The position numbers and the translations under genes were made by a program. Below, piece by piece: positions 41,738 to 53,227 of a DNA stretch of 64,000 bases (position 1 is its first letter; each line of letters begins with the position of its first letter). A model generated the notes under the pieces. It worked only from the letters and a program-made list of their open reading frames with translations. It did not search any database and was not told the DNA's origin. Source of the DNA: Rhizomys pruinosus (lineage: Eukaryota > Chordata > Mammalia > Rodentia > Spalacidae); the NCBI GenBank assembly GCA_009823505.1, contig VZQC01007107.1:455284-519283 (forward strand), read 5' to 3'.

Positions 41738-42879
41738 TAAAATAGAAATGAATATAACCCTGTACCAAAGTATACAGCTGAGTTTTGGCCCCTGTTAAAT
41801 CCTTGGCCAGATGCCCTTCCACTGAGCAATCTGCCCATCAGTGCAGAGCTTCCTGGGCTGGAGCAGCCATTTATAATTTGTAAGTGTCTTGCTCTAGTTC
41901 TGCACAGTTAATTTTATGCACATTCCATATTTATAAAAGCAGAAGACCGCCTGCATACAATATTTTTGGTTCTTTTCCTTTAAATTAGAAGATGTCCCAC
42001 ATTTGTAGTGTCCTAGGAGAGCTGAGAATATAAGACCCTGGAACTGTGACTGACAAGACCAGGATTTACACTCTGCTGTCATCAGTCCTCTCTAGAGCAA
42101 GAGCAAACTCTGCATCTTCTTCCTAATTGTTGGGATCGTGTCTTCCTCTTACTAAATCCTCAGCTCTCTGAGGACACCAACTCTGTCTCCAACACACAAA
42201 AATGCGTTTAGCTATGCTGGCAGGTAGGCAGTGACAAGATCTGCGAGGCCACGTTGCAGGAAAATGGACATGCCTTCTCCAGGTTCCTGTCCCTCTGGGC
42301 TCCTCTGGCCCTTCAGGTATAAGTGACACCCAGTGACTAATTTGTTTCCATTTCCTGAACTTGATGGGACAACCTACCAGGGCTGTGGTTCCCCAGCTTA
42401 CAAGTACCAGCATTAGGATAGTGCCTGGTTGTCTCAACAGGATCACACAGCGAGCTAGTGAATTCTGGCAGGTTCTGGCCCTTTCCCTGAACAGTGACTG
42501 TCTGTCAGTGGTCTCTTTCTAGCTAAACCTGGAGACATGGTCTCAGCTTTGGCAGGAGCACAGTGGGCAGAAAGGGTCAGTTGTAGGGAAAAGGAGTGGA
42601 GCTCGGGCAATAGGGGGCAGCTCCTCTGTAGTTTAACAGAACAGGATGTCCTCTAAGGCATGGAACAACTCTGGGATGCCCTTAGGAAACCTGTGGGACC
42701 TGTCTCAGCATGTCCACATTAGCCAGTCCCCCCTGAAGAGGAGCAAATTGCCTGTGCCCCTAACGGGGACAGTTGTAATGTTCGAAGTTTCGTGAGTGTC
42801 CAGCCTTCCACGAGGTGTTCTTCCTCTCTGGACCAGGGCTCACAGTTTCCACAGGACTGCAAACTCTGAGTTGTTCTGG
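41738..42879. other. Unique DNA, no gene recognised
   Basis: About 1.1 kb without recognised repeats. CAATAGGGGGCAGC at about 42607 is a partial CTCF-type match. Confidence 0.35.
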
Positions 42880-43870
42880 GTCTAAGCCCTGGTAGGGAAG
42901 GGAGGGAGATAGGAAGCGATGCCCGGTGAAAGAAAAGGGAAAGAGAGAGAAAGTATAAAGAATAAGAGACAGACTCAGAGACGAGACCGGGAGCAATTCC
43001 ATGAGGGAATAACTTGGTTTATTGCTGTAATCTGGGGTTTTTATACAGGACCTTGTAGGGGTTGGGATGTACAGGATTTCAGGCCATATACTCCAGATCA
43101 CTACAGGAATGTGACAATGCTTTGCCCAAACCATCAAAGACAGTTGAGATCAGGCAGGTTTTCAAAGGCAAGCAGGAGACCAGCAGGAGCCCAGGCTGGA
43201 GGTTGCTTGCTGACTCCCTAAGTGCTTCTGCCAAACGGAATCCCTACAGACAGTCTGATTGTGACCTCATGTCAAAGAGAAGTGACCATCCCTGACCCTC
43301 TCCAGCTAGCTGCTTTAACCAATGAATGAACTGCCCATTCGACACCACGATGAAGAGCTTAGGATTGCTTTTCCCAGCAGTTTCCTGGGGCCTCTGTGGG
43401 TACAGAGCTGCAGCCTCTCTCAGGCTCCATCCCTCTTTCCTAGAAGTATTGGCCATGGCTGGCCCTGGTAAGCTGCGCTCTGTGCCCAGGACATTCCCAC
43501 ACCTGAAGGCCTTTGCTCTTGACATTGTCCAGTTCGCCTGCTTTTCCTCTCATCTTAGAGGAGTCAGGAAGATGGCTTCCCTTGGTCAGCAACTGGGGTG
43601 TTGGCTCTTGAGGTGGAGGAAACACATTCATGCTGACAAGGAAACTCACCTGGTTGTTTCCAATTAGCAGCTAGCTGCTTTAACCAATGAATGAACTGCC
43701 CATTGGACACCACGATGAAGAGCTTTCTGGATTGCTTTTCCCAGCAGTTTCCTGGGGCCTCTGTGGGTACAGAGCTGCAGCCTCTCTCAGGCTCCATTCC
43801 TCTTTCTTATTGACCAGGCAGGAGGGCATTGTCTCGTCTTGCTATTTCTAGTGAGGATCTGGGGTTCCTA
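42880..43870 (-). mobile_element. Probable LTR, reverse strand, with duplicated block
   Basis: On the minus strand TATAAAAA (plus 43038-43045) is followed ~20 bp on by AATAAA (plus 43018-43023) and a C/T-rich U5-like stretch with CTCGTCTCTGAG. To the right, in U3 position, a ~138-bp block occurs twice (43303-43440 and 43668-43806). Exact termini are not defined. Confidence 0.5.
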
Positions 43871-44014
43871 CATCACTGGAGAGGACATCTAAGAGTCACC
43901 TAGAGAAGGCCGTGGTAGAGCCCCATATCAAATCTCAGAGGATTGAATAGATTTTAAGCTTTTCTTCTCTTTCTTTTCTCTTTTCTTCACTGTTTTTGAT
44001 TGTGTGTGTATGAG

Positions 44015-44400
44015 TATGTGTCTTAGTAACTTTTCCTGTTGCTGTGATAAAATACCCTGACAAAAGCAACTTAAGGGAGAAAGGGTTTATTTTGGCTTGT
44101 GGTTAAGGGTATGTCTATCATGGCGGAGAGTCATGGTGTCAGGCGCTTAGGTGGCTGGTCACCTTGCATCTGTAGTCAGGAAGCAGAATCATGAAAGCTG
44201 CTATTTTGTTCTTTCTCTTTTGTGTTCTATCCAGGCCCCAGCCCTTGAAATGGTGCTGTCCACATTCAGAATGCATCTTCTTACATCAAAGAACCTAATC
44301 AAGAAAATCCCTCACTGGCATACTCAGAGATTCCTTTCCTAGGCGATTCTAGACCCCACAAGTTGACGATCATGTAAACCATCACAAATACACCCTCTGT
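44015..44400 (+). repeat. Rodent dispersed repeat
   Basis: 'tgtcttagtaacttttcctgttgctgtgataaaatacc ... gcaacttaagggagaaagggtttatttt ... catcacaaatac', the same class as 58180-58540. Confidence 0.55.
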
Positions 44401-45000
44401 CAATTTGACATTCAAACATACCAGTTTCCTAACCTTCTACTCTGTCCCCTTAGACTCATGGGCAGCTTGTAATGTAAAAGTCAGTCCAGCTTCAAAAATC
44501 TCCACAGTCTTTAATAGTCCAACTGTTTAAAGGCCAAAGTCTGTTCTGAATCTCAAGGCAATCTCTTAACTGTGAGCCCTTATCAAAACAAACAAAAGAA
44601 AAACAAAAATACCCAGTTATATACTTGTAACATACAATGCACAAGATAAACTTTTCCATTTCAAAAGGGACAGATGGGGTGTAGCAAGGAAAGATCAGGC
44701 CAAAGAAAGATGGAAACTCAGCAGAGCAGACACCAAGTCCTGTAGTTCTATCTCTGGAATCTGGAATTTAGGATTAAACCATCTGGACTCCAAAGGGCTT
44801 GGGTAGCTCAACCTCCAGCTTTGCTGTTCACAGCACACACAACCTCTGTCTTGGGTCAGCTCCATTTTGTGCCTGCAGCTTTCTCTGGCAGTTGTTCCAT
44901 GGCCCTGGCATCTCTAATGTTCTGGGATCACCACCGCTTCACCTGTGCAGACTCATGCAGTACCCTCTCAGAGCCTTCTTGTATTATGGGAAAATCATGA
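44401..45000 (+). repeat. Probable continuation of rodent repeat
   Basis: 'ctcaaggcaatctcttaactgtgagccc ... gggcttgggtagctcaacc ... ggccctggcatctctaatgttctggg' is wording I associate with a long rodent dispersed repeat. No family name assigned. Confidence 0.4.
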
Positions 45001-45450
45001 GCTAGCTGTTGATATAGCATGAGACCAAAGCCAAACTCAAGTGAGGAGAGGGATTTTATCCACACTAGTAGGTTCACACCAGTGGGTTAACCCACTAGTA
45101 ACCCCTGGACTGTTCCATACAGGAGTCAGCAGCTTGACGAGTATCTGGGACCCTTTACACCCCTCCCCCATGACAAATGCAAGCAAAGAGCTTATAACAC
45201 ATAACGGTAAGCAAGCAAGTGGTATACAGGTAGCATGCAATCACAAAGGCCACAGGAATGTGACATCCTAGTTTACATATAATATAACATAACATCACAA
45301 AGGCTCCAAGAATGTAACATCCTGGTGAAACAAAGACTTCTGTCCTGGGTGACCACAGGGGACAGAGGGAAGGCTCTAGACTGCCTTCTCCATTATCCTA
45401 ACATTGTAAGGTTCTTTTGGCAACCAAGTTTATTTCCACTATACATGCAG
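45001..45450. other. Unique DNA upstream of candidate exon
   Basis: No repeat recognised. The last 40 bases carry a loose pyrimidine stretch leading to 'atacatgcag'. Confidence 0.35.
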
Positions 45451-45639
45451 GGACGCCAACCGTGCTGCGCGATTCCGGGCCGAGGCAGCTCTTTGGAACC
45501 ATGGTGCAAGACTCCATGACCCCTCAGTCTTGCATCTTTCACATCTGCAAAACTGGTACCGTGTGGACGATGCCGCCACCAGGATGGATCCTGACGTTCT
45601 TGAACCACAGCTACATCAGCATCTACGTGCTGACCCTGT
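45451..45639 (+). CDS. Candidate single internal exon, unknown protein
   Basis: 189 bp bounded by 'ccactatacatgcag' (acceptor) and a strong donor GTGTAAGT, giving GTAAGT at 45640. The length is 63 codons, phase 1-1. In the preferred frame the codons are GC-ending (CTG, GTG, ATC, ACC) and the peptide contains QLFGTMVQDSMTPQ and FLNHSYISIYVLTL, with cysteines and one N-glycosylation-type NHS. A second frame (DANRAARFRAEAALWNHG) is also open, so the frame is not certain. I do not recognise the family. No sister exon is seen nearby, so this could be one exon of a gene with long introns or a chance open stretch. Confidence 0.35.
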
Positions 45640-45845
45640 GTAAGTACTTCTCCAGGCAGCTGCCTTTGAGGAACAGGGAACCCTTCACTGGCAGTCTCTG
45701 TTTCAGTTTAGGCTCTCTATTTTCATATTAATTTGCGTTTCACAAAATGGAGCCTTCAATCTATGAGTTTTGCCCTCAGGGCCTTTTTCCTATTGTCAAG
45801 GTGAAGAAAATAAGATTTCTCTTGAGCATTGAAAGATGCTTTGTC

Positions 45846-45998
45846 GCCTGGCTTTGTGGTGCATGCCTTTAATCCCGGCACTCAGGAGGCAGAGGCAGGT
45901 GGATATCTGTGAGTTCAAGGCCAGCCTGGTCTACATAGTCCAGCTGGGACTAAACGGAGACCCTGTCTCAAAAAGACCAAAAAAAAAAAGAGAAAAGA
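45846..45998 (+). mobile_element. B1 SINE
   Basis: Forward B1 flanked by GAAAGATGCTTTGTC on both sides (about 45831 and 45998). Confidence 0.95.
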
Positions 45999-46084
45999 AA
46001 GATGCTTTGTCATCTCCACCTTCCTGTGGGCAATTCTACATGTGTTCACATAACTTGCTTTCTTAAATTTCACATTAAAAATAA

Positions 46085-46249
46085 AAATGTGGGTATGAGT
46101 GTAGTGCACCCATGCCGTGCAATGCCTGAGGGGTTTAGAAGAGCCTATCAGATCCCCTGGAACTGGAGGTAGAGATGGTTGTTAGCTACCATGTGGGTGC
46201 TGGGAATTGAACCTAGTTCCTCTCCAAGAGGAACCATCTCTTCAGCCCC
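46085..46249 (-). mobile_element. B2 SINE, shortened
   Basis: Reverse B2 with a small deletion in the head ('ctctccaagaggaaccatctc'). ATTTCACATT occurs on both sides. Confidence 0.85.
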
Positions 46250-46867
46250 CAGATTTCACATTTTTAGTATCTTTCTGTTGAATACTACCATGTCTTGAAA
46301 TTTCTTCTGCCAAACAAGTTCATCCATTACAGAATGCAGGCTGGTCTTGAGGATGCCATGAAGAGCCTAGGAGACGAGAGGCACTTGGCACGGTGCTGGA
46401 AGACACGGAGGTGCTAGAAAGGTCCTCCCAGCATCTTTTGGGGGTCACATGTGTTTCCTTTTTCTCTGGAAACGTGAGCCACTATGCGGCTTGATGAAGA
46501 TGTAGCTATCCGTCTCTGAGAGCTGGGGTGTGCCAAGAAGCTCTGGATGCTGACAGAGAGGACAGCAGGCTGACCCCATGGGCCCTCCTCTTTTTCTTTT
46601 TTATGTTCTTTTTTTTTTTGCCATTTTTTCTTTTTTTCACTTTTTTCTTTTTTTTCACATAAATTTATTTGTTTATTTATTTTTAACAAATCTAGACCCG
46701 TGTTCCCGCCCATTCCCCCACCCCGCCAGAGCTCATGCATTCTGCCAAACATGCTTTTCATCTCTTAGTCTTTCTCAATATTTTCCATGGGGAAGTTGAC
46801 TGTTTTGAGCAGAAGTTCACTGTTTCAGTCAGTTCTTTGATGCAGTCGTTCCGTTTGTTTTTGTTTT

Positions 46868-47126
46868 TATTTTATTTTATTAAATTTTTTTTTTGTATGT
46901 GGTATGAATGTATTGTCCGCAAGGCAAGGAGGTCGTTGCACCCGTGTCGTGCAATGCCGCGGAGTCAGAAGAGGGTCCCGGAGTCCCCTGGAACTGGAGT
47001 TCTTCCTGGAATTGGAGTTACAGACGTTTCTTAGAGCCGCCAATGTGGGTGCTGGGGATTGCGAACCCGGGTCCTCTCAAGAGCGTCGGTGCTCTTACCC
47101 GCCTAGGTGCTATCTCTCCAGCCCCT
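46868..47126 (-). mobile_element. B2 SINE nested in L1
   Basis: Reverse B2 of the 17-bp-duplication type, CpG-rich, but peppered with single-base insertions and deletions that look like uncorrected read errors. Confidence 0.9.
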
Positions 47127-49627
47127 TTTTTTGATATGTTTTTTGTTTTGTTTGTTGTTGTTTGGTCTCCAAAATATGCATTACGCCCAACTGGCGCTTG
47201 TACAATAAGGGGGCCCCACACAAGCAGAAGTACTTGAGCACTGGGGTAATTGGCACTAGTAACTTCGCACAGGGATGAGGATATGTCCATATCGTCGTGA
47301 GTGTGTTTTGTATGGTACTGGTTAGTTCTTCTACTCGAGCATGATGTCCGCTAGCTCCACCCGTATCCTGCAATAGCCCGTGATTGTGGATCGTTGTTTT
47401 CCTTTACTGTCTGGCAGTTACGAGCTCCTTTCTTTACTGCTGACAGCTAGAACTCCATTGATGTAGAGATGTCGCCGACATTTTGCTCCGTAGCTCGCAC
47501 TCGTCAAGTCTGAGGAGCCATGATTAGGGCTTCGGTTCCAGGGCTCCTTGCTATTGTGAAAGAGAGCTGAAATAAACATGCGCCTGTCAGGCATGTATCC
47601 ATTTCTGTGGTGGCGTAAGTCTTGAGGGTAAACATGCCCAGGAAGTAGTGTATGGTTGGGTCAAATGGGTGGAAATTCATCTCAAGATGTGCTTTCCTCA
47701 GGGTCTTTCTACAGCTGCTTTTCACTAGTTGGTGCTGTACGAGTTTACATTCGAACATCCCATCAGTGGATGAGTTATCCTTTCCCCACAACCTCCTGCA
47801 ACATTTGGTATCTTTTGGTTTCTGATCCCTAGCCAGCCGTATAGGAGTGAGTGATATCATTAAAAGGTTTTATTCATTTGCAAGGTGGTTCCGGTTAATG
47901 ATGTTAGATGTGCATATCGGTCTGAAACAGTTTCTTTGAAGTGTTTCCTCAGTGACATGCTTCTATATTCTCACTTGTGAACGTCTCTGTTGCAGTTTTC
48001 TTTGCTCACCACTTCGTATATGAGTTGGGTCATTTTGTTTCTTCTTTTTTCGTGTTTTTTTGAGTATAGTTGTTACTTATGTCTTGGAAATCAATGCTTT
48101 TGTCAGATGTATCTGCAGGCGAACAGGTTTCCCCACTCTGGGGATTTTCTCTCACTTTCCTTTATTGTTGTCTTTTTGATGTAACAGAAGCTTTTGAGTT
48201 TTTTTTGAGGTCCCATTTGTCAATTTGTCGACCGTTACATTCTTATGCAAAGCTACTGCTGTCCTTTTAGGAAGTCCTTGTTCCTATAATGTCCTAAGTC
48301 TTGTAGTCTGCTGCGCGACCACACGTTTTTCTCTTGTACCTATCAGAGGTTAGTTGGGGGTTTCACGTTGAGTCTTTAATGCATCTGTGAAGGTTGACTT
48401 TTGTAGAGGCAGGATGAGGTAGGGATTTTAATTTCAATCTTCACAAGGGTGATCCAGTCTTTTATGCCAACATCCACTTGCTGATTGATGCTGTCTTTTC
48501 CTCCATTGTGGTTTTTTGGCCCTTGTCAAATAATGAGGGATGGGCTGAAATTGGTATGTTGCCCATCTTCAGCTATGTTGTGTTCCATTGATACTAGTCT
48601 GTGTTCATTTGTCAGAAAGAGGTACTTGTTTTTATAATTAGTCGAGTTAGTTGAAGTTATGTATCCCAATGGGAGCTACTCTCATTTTATGACTGTAACT
48701 GTGGTATAGCGTTGAGTCTAGGTTAGCGCTGACTGGCTATGTGGTGACGTCATTTGGCGACTTAGGCGTTTTGTGGGGCTATTTCGGGGTCTTTTATTTT
48801 CCAAATGAATTGAAAGGACTTTTGTTTCCAAGCCTGTGTTGAGAATCTTGGGGATTTAATGGTGTAGAATTTGTATTATGAAGATCATATACAAGAGTTA
48901 TATGTGTACATGGACAGATTATTTACTAAATGTTAATTTTCCTGCCCAATCCATGAGATAGGGAGGGTTTTCCATCTTCTGAGTCTCATTCCAATTTCTT
49001 TCTTTAAGGGTTTATAATAATCTCTTTATTGTCTTGAGAGGTCTTCTATGTGATCTTTGGTTAGGTTGTGTTCGTTCTAGAGTATTTATTATGGTTGAGA
49101 GGCGTATGTGAGTGGGATAGGGTTCGCTCTTTTACTTTTCCATAGTCTCTTCCAGTGTTGCTTGGTCTAGTGGTGGTGTGAAAAAAAGGCCATGTGATTT
49201 TTTTTAAGGTTATGTTTGTATCCTGACCAACTGCTTTGCTGAAAGCTGTTAAGCATATTTACCATGGTCTTTCGTCTGGTGGAGTTTTTAGAGATACCTC
49301 ATGAAGATGAAACAATCATATCATTCAGGAGATAGGATTATGTTTGATTCCTTCTTTTCCAATTAAGTACTCCTTTAATATCCTTTTCTTGCCTATTGCT
49401 CTCAGCAAGTGTGTTCAAAGCACTATATGTGAAGAGGATGGTGATAGGGGGTCAGCCTTGGGCCCGAGTTTCCTAACCTTTTAAAAGGAATGTTTCGTGT
49501 CATTTCCCCCATTTAGGATGATATGTGCTGTGGTTTCCTGTATAAGGCTTTGATTACATTGAGGAATGATCCCCTCCATTCCAAATTCCTTCGAGGACTT
49601 TAAAGCATGAAGGGATGCTGGATTTTT

Positions 49628-49629
<2 letters not shown>

Positions 49630-49682
<53 letters not shown>

Positions 49683-49696
49683 CCCCCCCCCCCCCC

Positions 49697-49746
<50 letters not shown>

Positions 49747-49770
49747 ACCCCCCCCCCCCCCCCCCCCCCC
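49630..49770. repeat. 141-bp near-pure poly-C tract
   Basis: 138 of 141 bases are C, with single T at 49680 and A at 49697 and 49747. It splits the RT word KAF-DK of the L1 exactly between 'gatttttgt' and 'gaaagctttt', with no target duplication. The Pro/Gly open frames across it are artefacts. Confidence 0.97.
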
Positions 49771-50590
49771 GAAAGCTTTTCAGCATCATGCGAGGATGGT
49801 GTTGGTTTTTGTCTTTGATTCCGTTTATTGTTTGATAATGTTTATTGATTTTTCAATGTTGAACCATCCCTGGCGCGCTGGTATAAATCCACTTGGTCAT
49901 GATGGATGATCTTCTTGATGTGGGTCTAGATGCGATTTGCAAGGATGCTGTTTAGAATTTTGGAATCTGTTTTCATTAGGGAGATGGTCCTATAGTTCTC
50001 CTTTAGTTGGATCTTGCCTGGTTTTGGTAATAGAGTGATGTTGGCTTCATAGAAGGAATGTGGGAGAATTCCCTCTGATTGTAGACTTTCTAAACATTTC
50101 AGTAATAATGGTAGTCCGTTTGAAATGTTTTATTAAGGACATTCTGCTGTGAAACCATCTGGCCTGGGCTTTTTCTTTAGTTGGGAGGCTTCTTACCATG
50201 TCCTCTAGTGTCTTCATATGTTATGGGTCTTTTTAAGGCGTGCTGGTCTCGTTCTTGGCCGAGCTTTGGTGATTCCCAGGATTTCCAGATATGTCATCCG
50301 ATTCCAATTCGTATCGGTTTTCAAAACTTGGTAGAATAGGTTTCTTGTAATATTCCAATATAGTTTCTGGATCTTTACTCGTTGTCCCCAGTGTGATATT
50401 GTCCCTTTTCATCACTGGAGGTTTGTATTTGATTTGGAGTTTGGGTTCTCTTTCTTTCTTTTTGTTAACTGGGCTATGAGGTCTGTCTATCTTGTTTTAT
50501 TTTCAAGACATTTCTCATTGATTTATTGATTCTTTGCACTCAATTCTCCTGATTTTTTTTTTTCTGTCTTTGGTTTGTTCCATTGTTTTG

Positions 50591-50665
50591 TCTCAATTTT
50601 TTTTTTTTTTTTTTTTTTTTTTCTTATTTTCCTTTATTTCTTTTTTTTTTATTTTTCTTGTTAGG
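50591..50665. repeat. Poly-T-rich tract inside L1
   Basis: A T-run of about 32, followed by further T-rich sequence, within the ORF2 region; longer than an ORF2 coding segment would normally allow. Confidence 0.85.
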
Positions 50666-52081
50666 TTCTGTTTGCAGTGCTTAGCTTAGTGTATCTTGTC
50701 CTTTTTCAAGTAGCCTGGCTACTTCCGCTCTAGGACTGCTTTTAAGGTAGTCCCATAGGTTTTGTTGTGTTCATTGTCATTGTCATTCACGTTCCAGGAA
50801 TTTTATTATTCTTTCTTTTCTCTCCTTTGAGCATGTCATTATTTAGGATGGTGTGATTGTTTAGTTTCCTCACATAGTGTTTTGTAGGCAGGGGGGCTGT
50901 TCCTGGTGTTGATATTGAACCTTTATGCAACTGTGGCTTACAGATACATGAAATTATTCAATCTTTTTGTATTTGTAGAGGTTTCTTCTGTGTCCCAGGA
51001 TGTGGTGCGATTTTGGAGAATGTTCCGTGGGGTGCTGAGTAGAAAGTGTATTCCTGGGTATAGGATGGAATGTTCGGTAGAGTCTATGAGGTCCATTTGG
51101 TGTACAATATTGTTCAGTTCAGATGTCTCTCTGTTTATTTTTTGTGTCCTGTTGCCTATCCAAAGGACTAAGTGGGGTACTGAAATCCCCAATATTAGTG
51201 TACTGGGGTTAGTCCTGTGCTTGTGGTTCCTGTAGAATTGTGCTTTATAAAGTTTGGTGCACCAGAATTTTGGGCATATATATTACAGATTGTGAAATCT
51301 TCTTGGTGGATTGTTCCGTTTGATAAAAATGTAATGGCCTCTTCTGTGTCTCTATCTGATTTCTTTTACTTTGAAGTCTATTTTGTACCAATATGAAATA
51401 GCGCACCTGCTTTCTTTTTGGTACCTGTTGCTTGGAATATTTTCTTCCTCCTATCACCTTAAGGTGGTGCCGGTCCTTGAAGGTAAGATGTGTTTCTTGT
51501 AGACAGCATATCGATGGATTCTGTTTCCTAATCCAATCTCCCAGTCTATGTCTTTTGATTGGGGAATTTAGTCCATTAATATTTAAGGTTATGACTGATA
51601 GGTTTGTGTTGCTTCCTTTTGCCTTATTCTCCATCTGCGGTTTTGATTTAGGTTTCTACTTCTGCAGTTATGCTTTTATTGATTTCTCTTTCTAGGTGCC
51701 TGGGGTTGGTTGCTCCTTTCTTCTGTTCTTTGAATTGCTTCATGTATTCTCTGAAGAGTTGGTTTTCCGGACATGTATTCTTTCAAGTTGTTTATGTCAT
51801 GGAAGATTTTTCTCTCTCCTTCCACTATGAATGAAAGATGTGAAGAATATAGGCCTCAAGGCACATCTATTAAGGACACAAAATTTAAAATTAGGGACTT
51901 TTGTGAACTGAATTGTACCCCCCCCCCAAATTTATAGGTTGAAGCCTTAATCCCAAATGGAACTCTATTTCAAGACAGGGCTTTTAGGAACCATGAGGTT
52001 AAACACAGTTGTTAGAGTGGAGCATTGATTGGATAGGACTGGTGGCCAAAAGGATTGATAGCCTTAGAAGAAGATACTGGT

Positions 52082-52262
52082 GGCCTGTGGAGACATTTCA
52101 GTTGGTAAAGTGCTTATTGTGCACACATGAGGACTTGACTTCGATCCCTGGGACCCACATAAAGATCCAGTCATTGTGGCACATGACAGGTGGAGAGAGG
52201 GGACCTCTGGAACTTGCTGAGTAGCCAGCCTAGCCCAGTGGGAGAGTTCTTAGCCAGTGCGT
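52082..52262 (+). mobile_element. B3 SINE nested in MLT1
   Basis: Forward B3: 'agttggtaaagtgcttattgtgcac ... tcgatccctgggacccacataaag'. Confidence 0.7.
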
Positions 52263-52286
52263 CATCCTGACTCACAAAACAAGGTG

Positions 52287-52474
52287 GATTCCAGGTGTGG
52301 TGGCACACACCTTTAGTCTCAGCACATGGGAAGCATATGCAGGAGGATCTCCATGAGATCAAGACTAGCCTGGTCTACATAGCAAGTTCCAAACCAGCTG
52401 GGGCTACAGGGCAACCCTGTCTCAACAAAACAGAAAAAACAAACAAAACAAAACAAAGCCAAAAACAAACAACA
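52287..52474 (+). mobile_element. B1 SINE nested in MLT1
   Basis: Forward B1, diverged, with an AAAAC-rich tail. Confidence 0.88.
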
Positions 52475-52527
52475 AACTCAAGGTGAATGAGTTATCGAAG
52501 CATGACACCTGGAGTTGACCTCTGGTC

Positions 52528-52549
52528 TACACACACACACACATACACA
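52528..52549. repeat. Short (CA)n
   Basis: CA dinucleotides with one CATA interruption. Confidence 0.85.
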
Positions 52550-52690
52550 CTGCTCTCTCTTTTTCCACATACATGCACCAAGGGCCATGTGAGGCACAGT
52601 AAGAAGACAGCCATCTTCAAGCCAGGACAAGAGGCTTTCCAGCTTACGCAATCCACAAGAACTACAGATCACCCACAGAGTCATAGGAGA

Positions 52691-53106
52691 GAAGCAAGCA
52701 TGGATTGTTTGAGGCCACATGTTCTAGGGTGCTTTTGTTACTCAGCAAAACTTATATGGACAGTGCAGGTCCAGCCTGAGGTCTTCTGCCCAGCTTCAGT
52801 GCCTTGGAGCCCACCCAGTACACTGCCGATGCAGGTCCTTGAAAAGTCCTTCCAGCTTCACTTGCAGTTGCATTTGCAGAGGCTAGAGCAGCATCTAGCT
52901 GACCAGTGTGTCCAACCTAGGGCCTGTGGGCTACATGACAGATATCAATACAGCCCAACATGAAACTGTAAATTTAAAACGTTATGAAATGTTTTTGTGC
53001 ACGTATGGCCTGTGTAGGTGTGGTGGCATGAATGAAAAATGTCCCTGTAGGCCTAAGTATATGAATACTTGTTCCCGGATGTATAATTATTATTGGTATT
53101 TATAAT
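52691..53106. other. Unique DNA, no gene recognised
   Basis: A 158-codon frame ending at 52963 begins inside the MLT1 and CA repeat, so it is not taken as coding. Confidence 0.4.
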
Positions 53107-53223
53107 TATTTTATTGGGTGGTCTGGAACTCACTATGTAGACCAGGCTGGCCCTGAACTCACAGAGATCTTCCTGCCTTGCCTTCAAGTGTTAGGATTAA
53201 AGGTGTGTGTCACTATGCCCGGC
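53107..53223 (-). mobile_element. B1 SINE fragment
   Basis: Reverse B1 missing about 30 bases of its poly-A side. Confidence 0.85.
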
Positions 53224-53227
53224 CTCC

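Larger units (their letters stand above)
47500..51634 (-). pseudogene. L1 ORF2 (endonuclease-reverse transcriptase), broken
   Basis: The intact N-terminal fragment (51245-51634) shows LNINGLNSPIKRHRLGDW and ICCLQETHLT, the L1 endonuclease start. Downstream, recognisable pieces in several frames include the PDGF word, KAF/DK split by the poly-C tract, HIILNG (near 49510), a degraded FADD motif (DDMIV-like, near 49310) and the C-terminal HPFDP word. A usual L1 ORF2 is near 1280 residues; this region has the right overall span but no frame longer than 129 codons survives. Some breaks may be assembly errors. Confidence 0.88.
46587..51840 (-). mobile_element. LINE-1, minus strand, 5'-truncated
   Basis: A T-rich 3' end (46587-46680 as read on plus) is followed to the right by ORF2 in reverse. 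The C-terminal HPFDPTIH-like stretch is near 47650, the RT catalytic region near 49300, a PGPDGF-type RT word near 50150 and the endonuclease start near 51634. The element is interrupted by a B2 and a poly-C tract and carries many frameshifts. Only a remnant is seen beyond the ORF2 start, so the 5' part is missing. Confidence 0.9.
51903..52690 (+). mobile_element. MLT1-type MaLR LTR, split by SINEs
   Basis: Left part 51903-52081 ('gaactgaattgtacccc ... aggttgaagccttaatccc ... gggcttttaggaacc') and right part ~52550-52690 ('gggccatgtgaggcacagtaagaagacagccatcttcaagccagg') match one MLT1A-like LTR opened by a B3, a B1 and a CA run. Confidence 0.78.

Noticed and set aside
45393..45608. 71-codon minus frame over the 45451 exon candidate
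   Set aside because: Splice signals favour the plus strand; the minus frame lacks an acceptable acceptor and donor pair.
49481..49909. Poly-Pro and poly-Gly frames around 49630-49770
   Set aside because: They only read the poly-C tract, itself likely artificial.
46587..51840. Whole segment as an exogenous or endogenous retrovirus
   Set aside because: Endonuclease-first ORF2 order, a T-rich 3' end and no LTRs identify it as LINE-1.
52487..52963. 158-codon plus frame
   Set aside because: Begins in a CA repeat and MLT1 LTR; no codon bias in the remainder.
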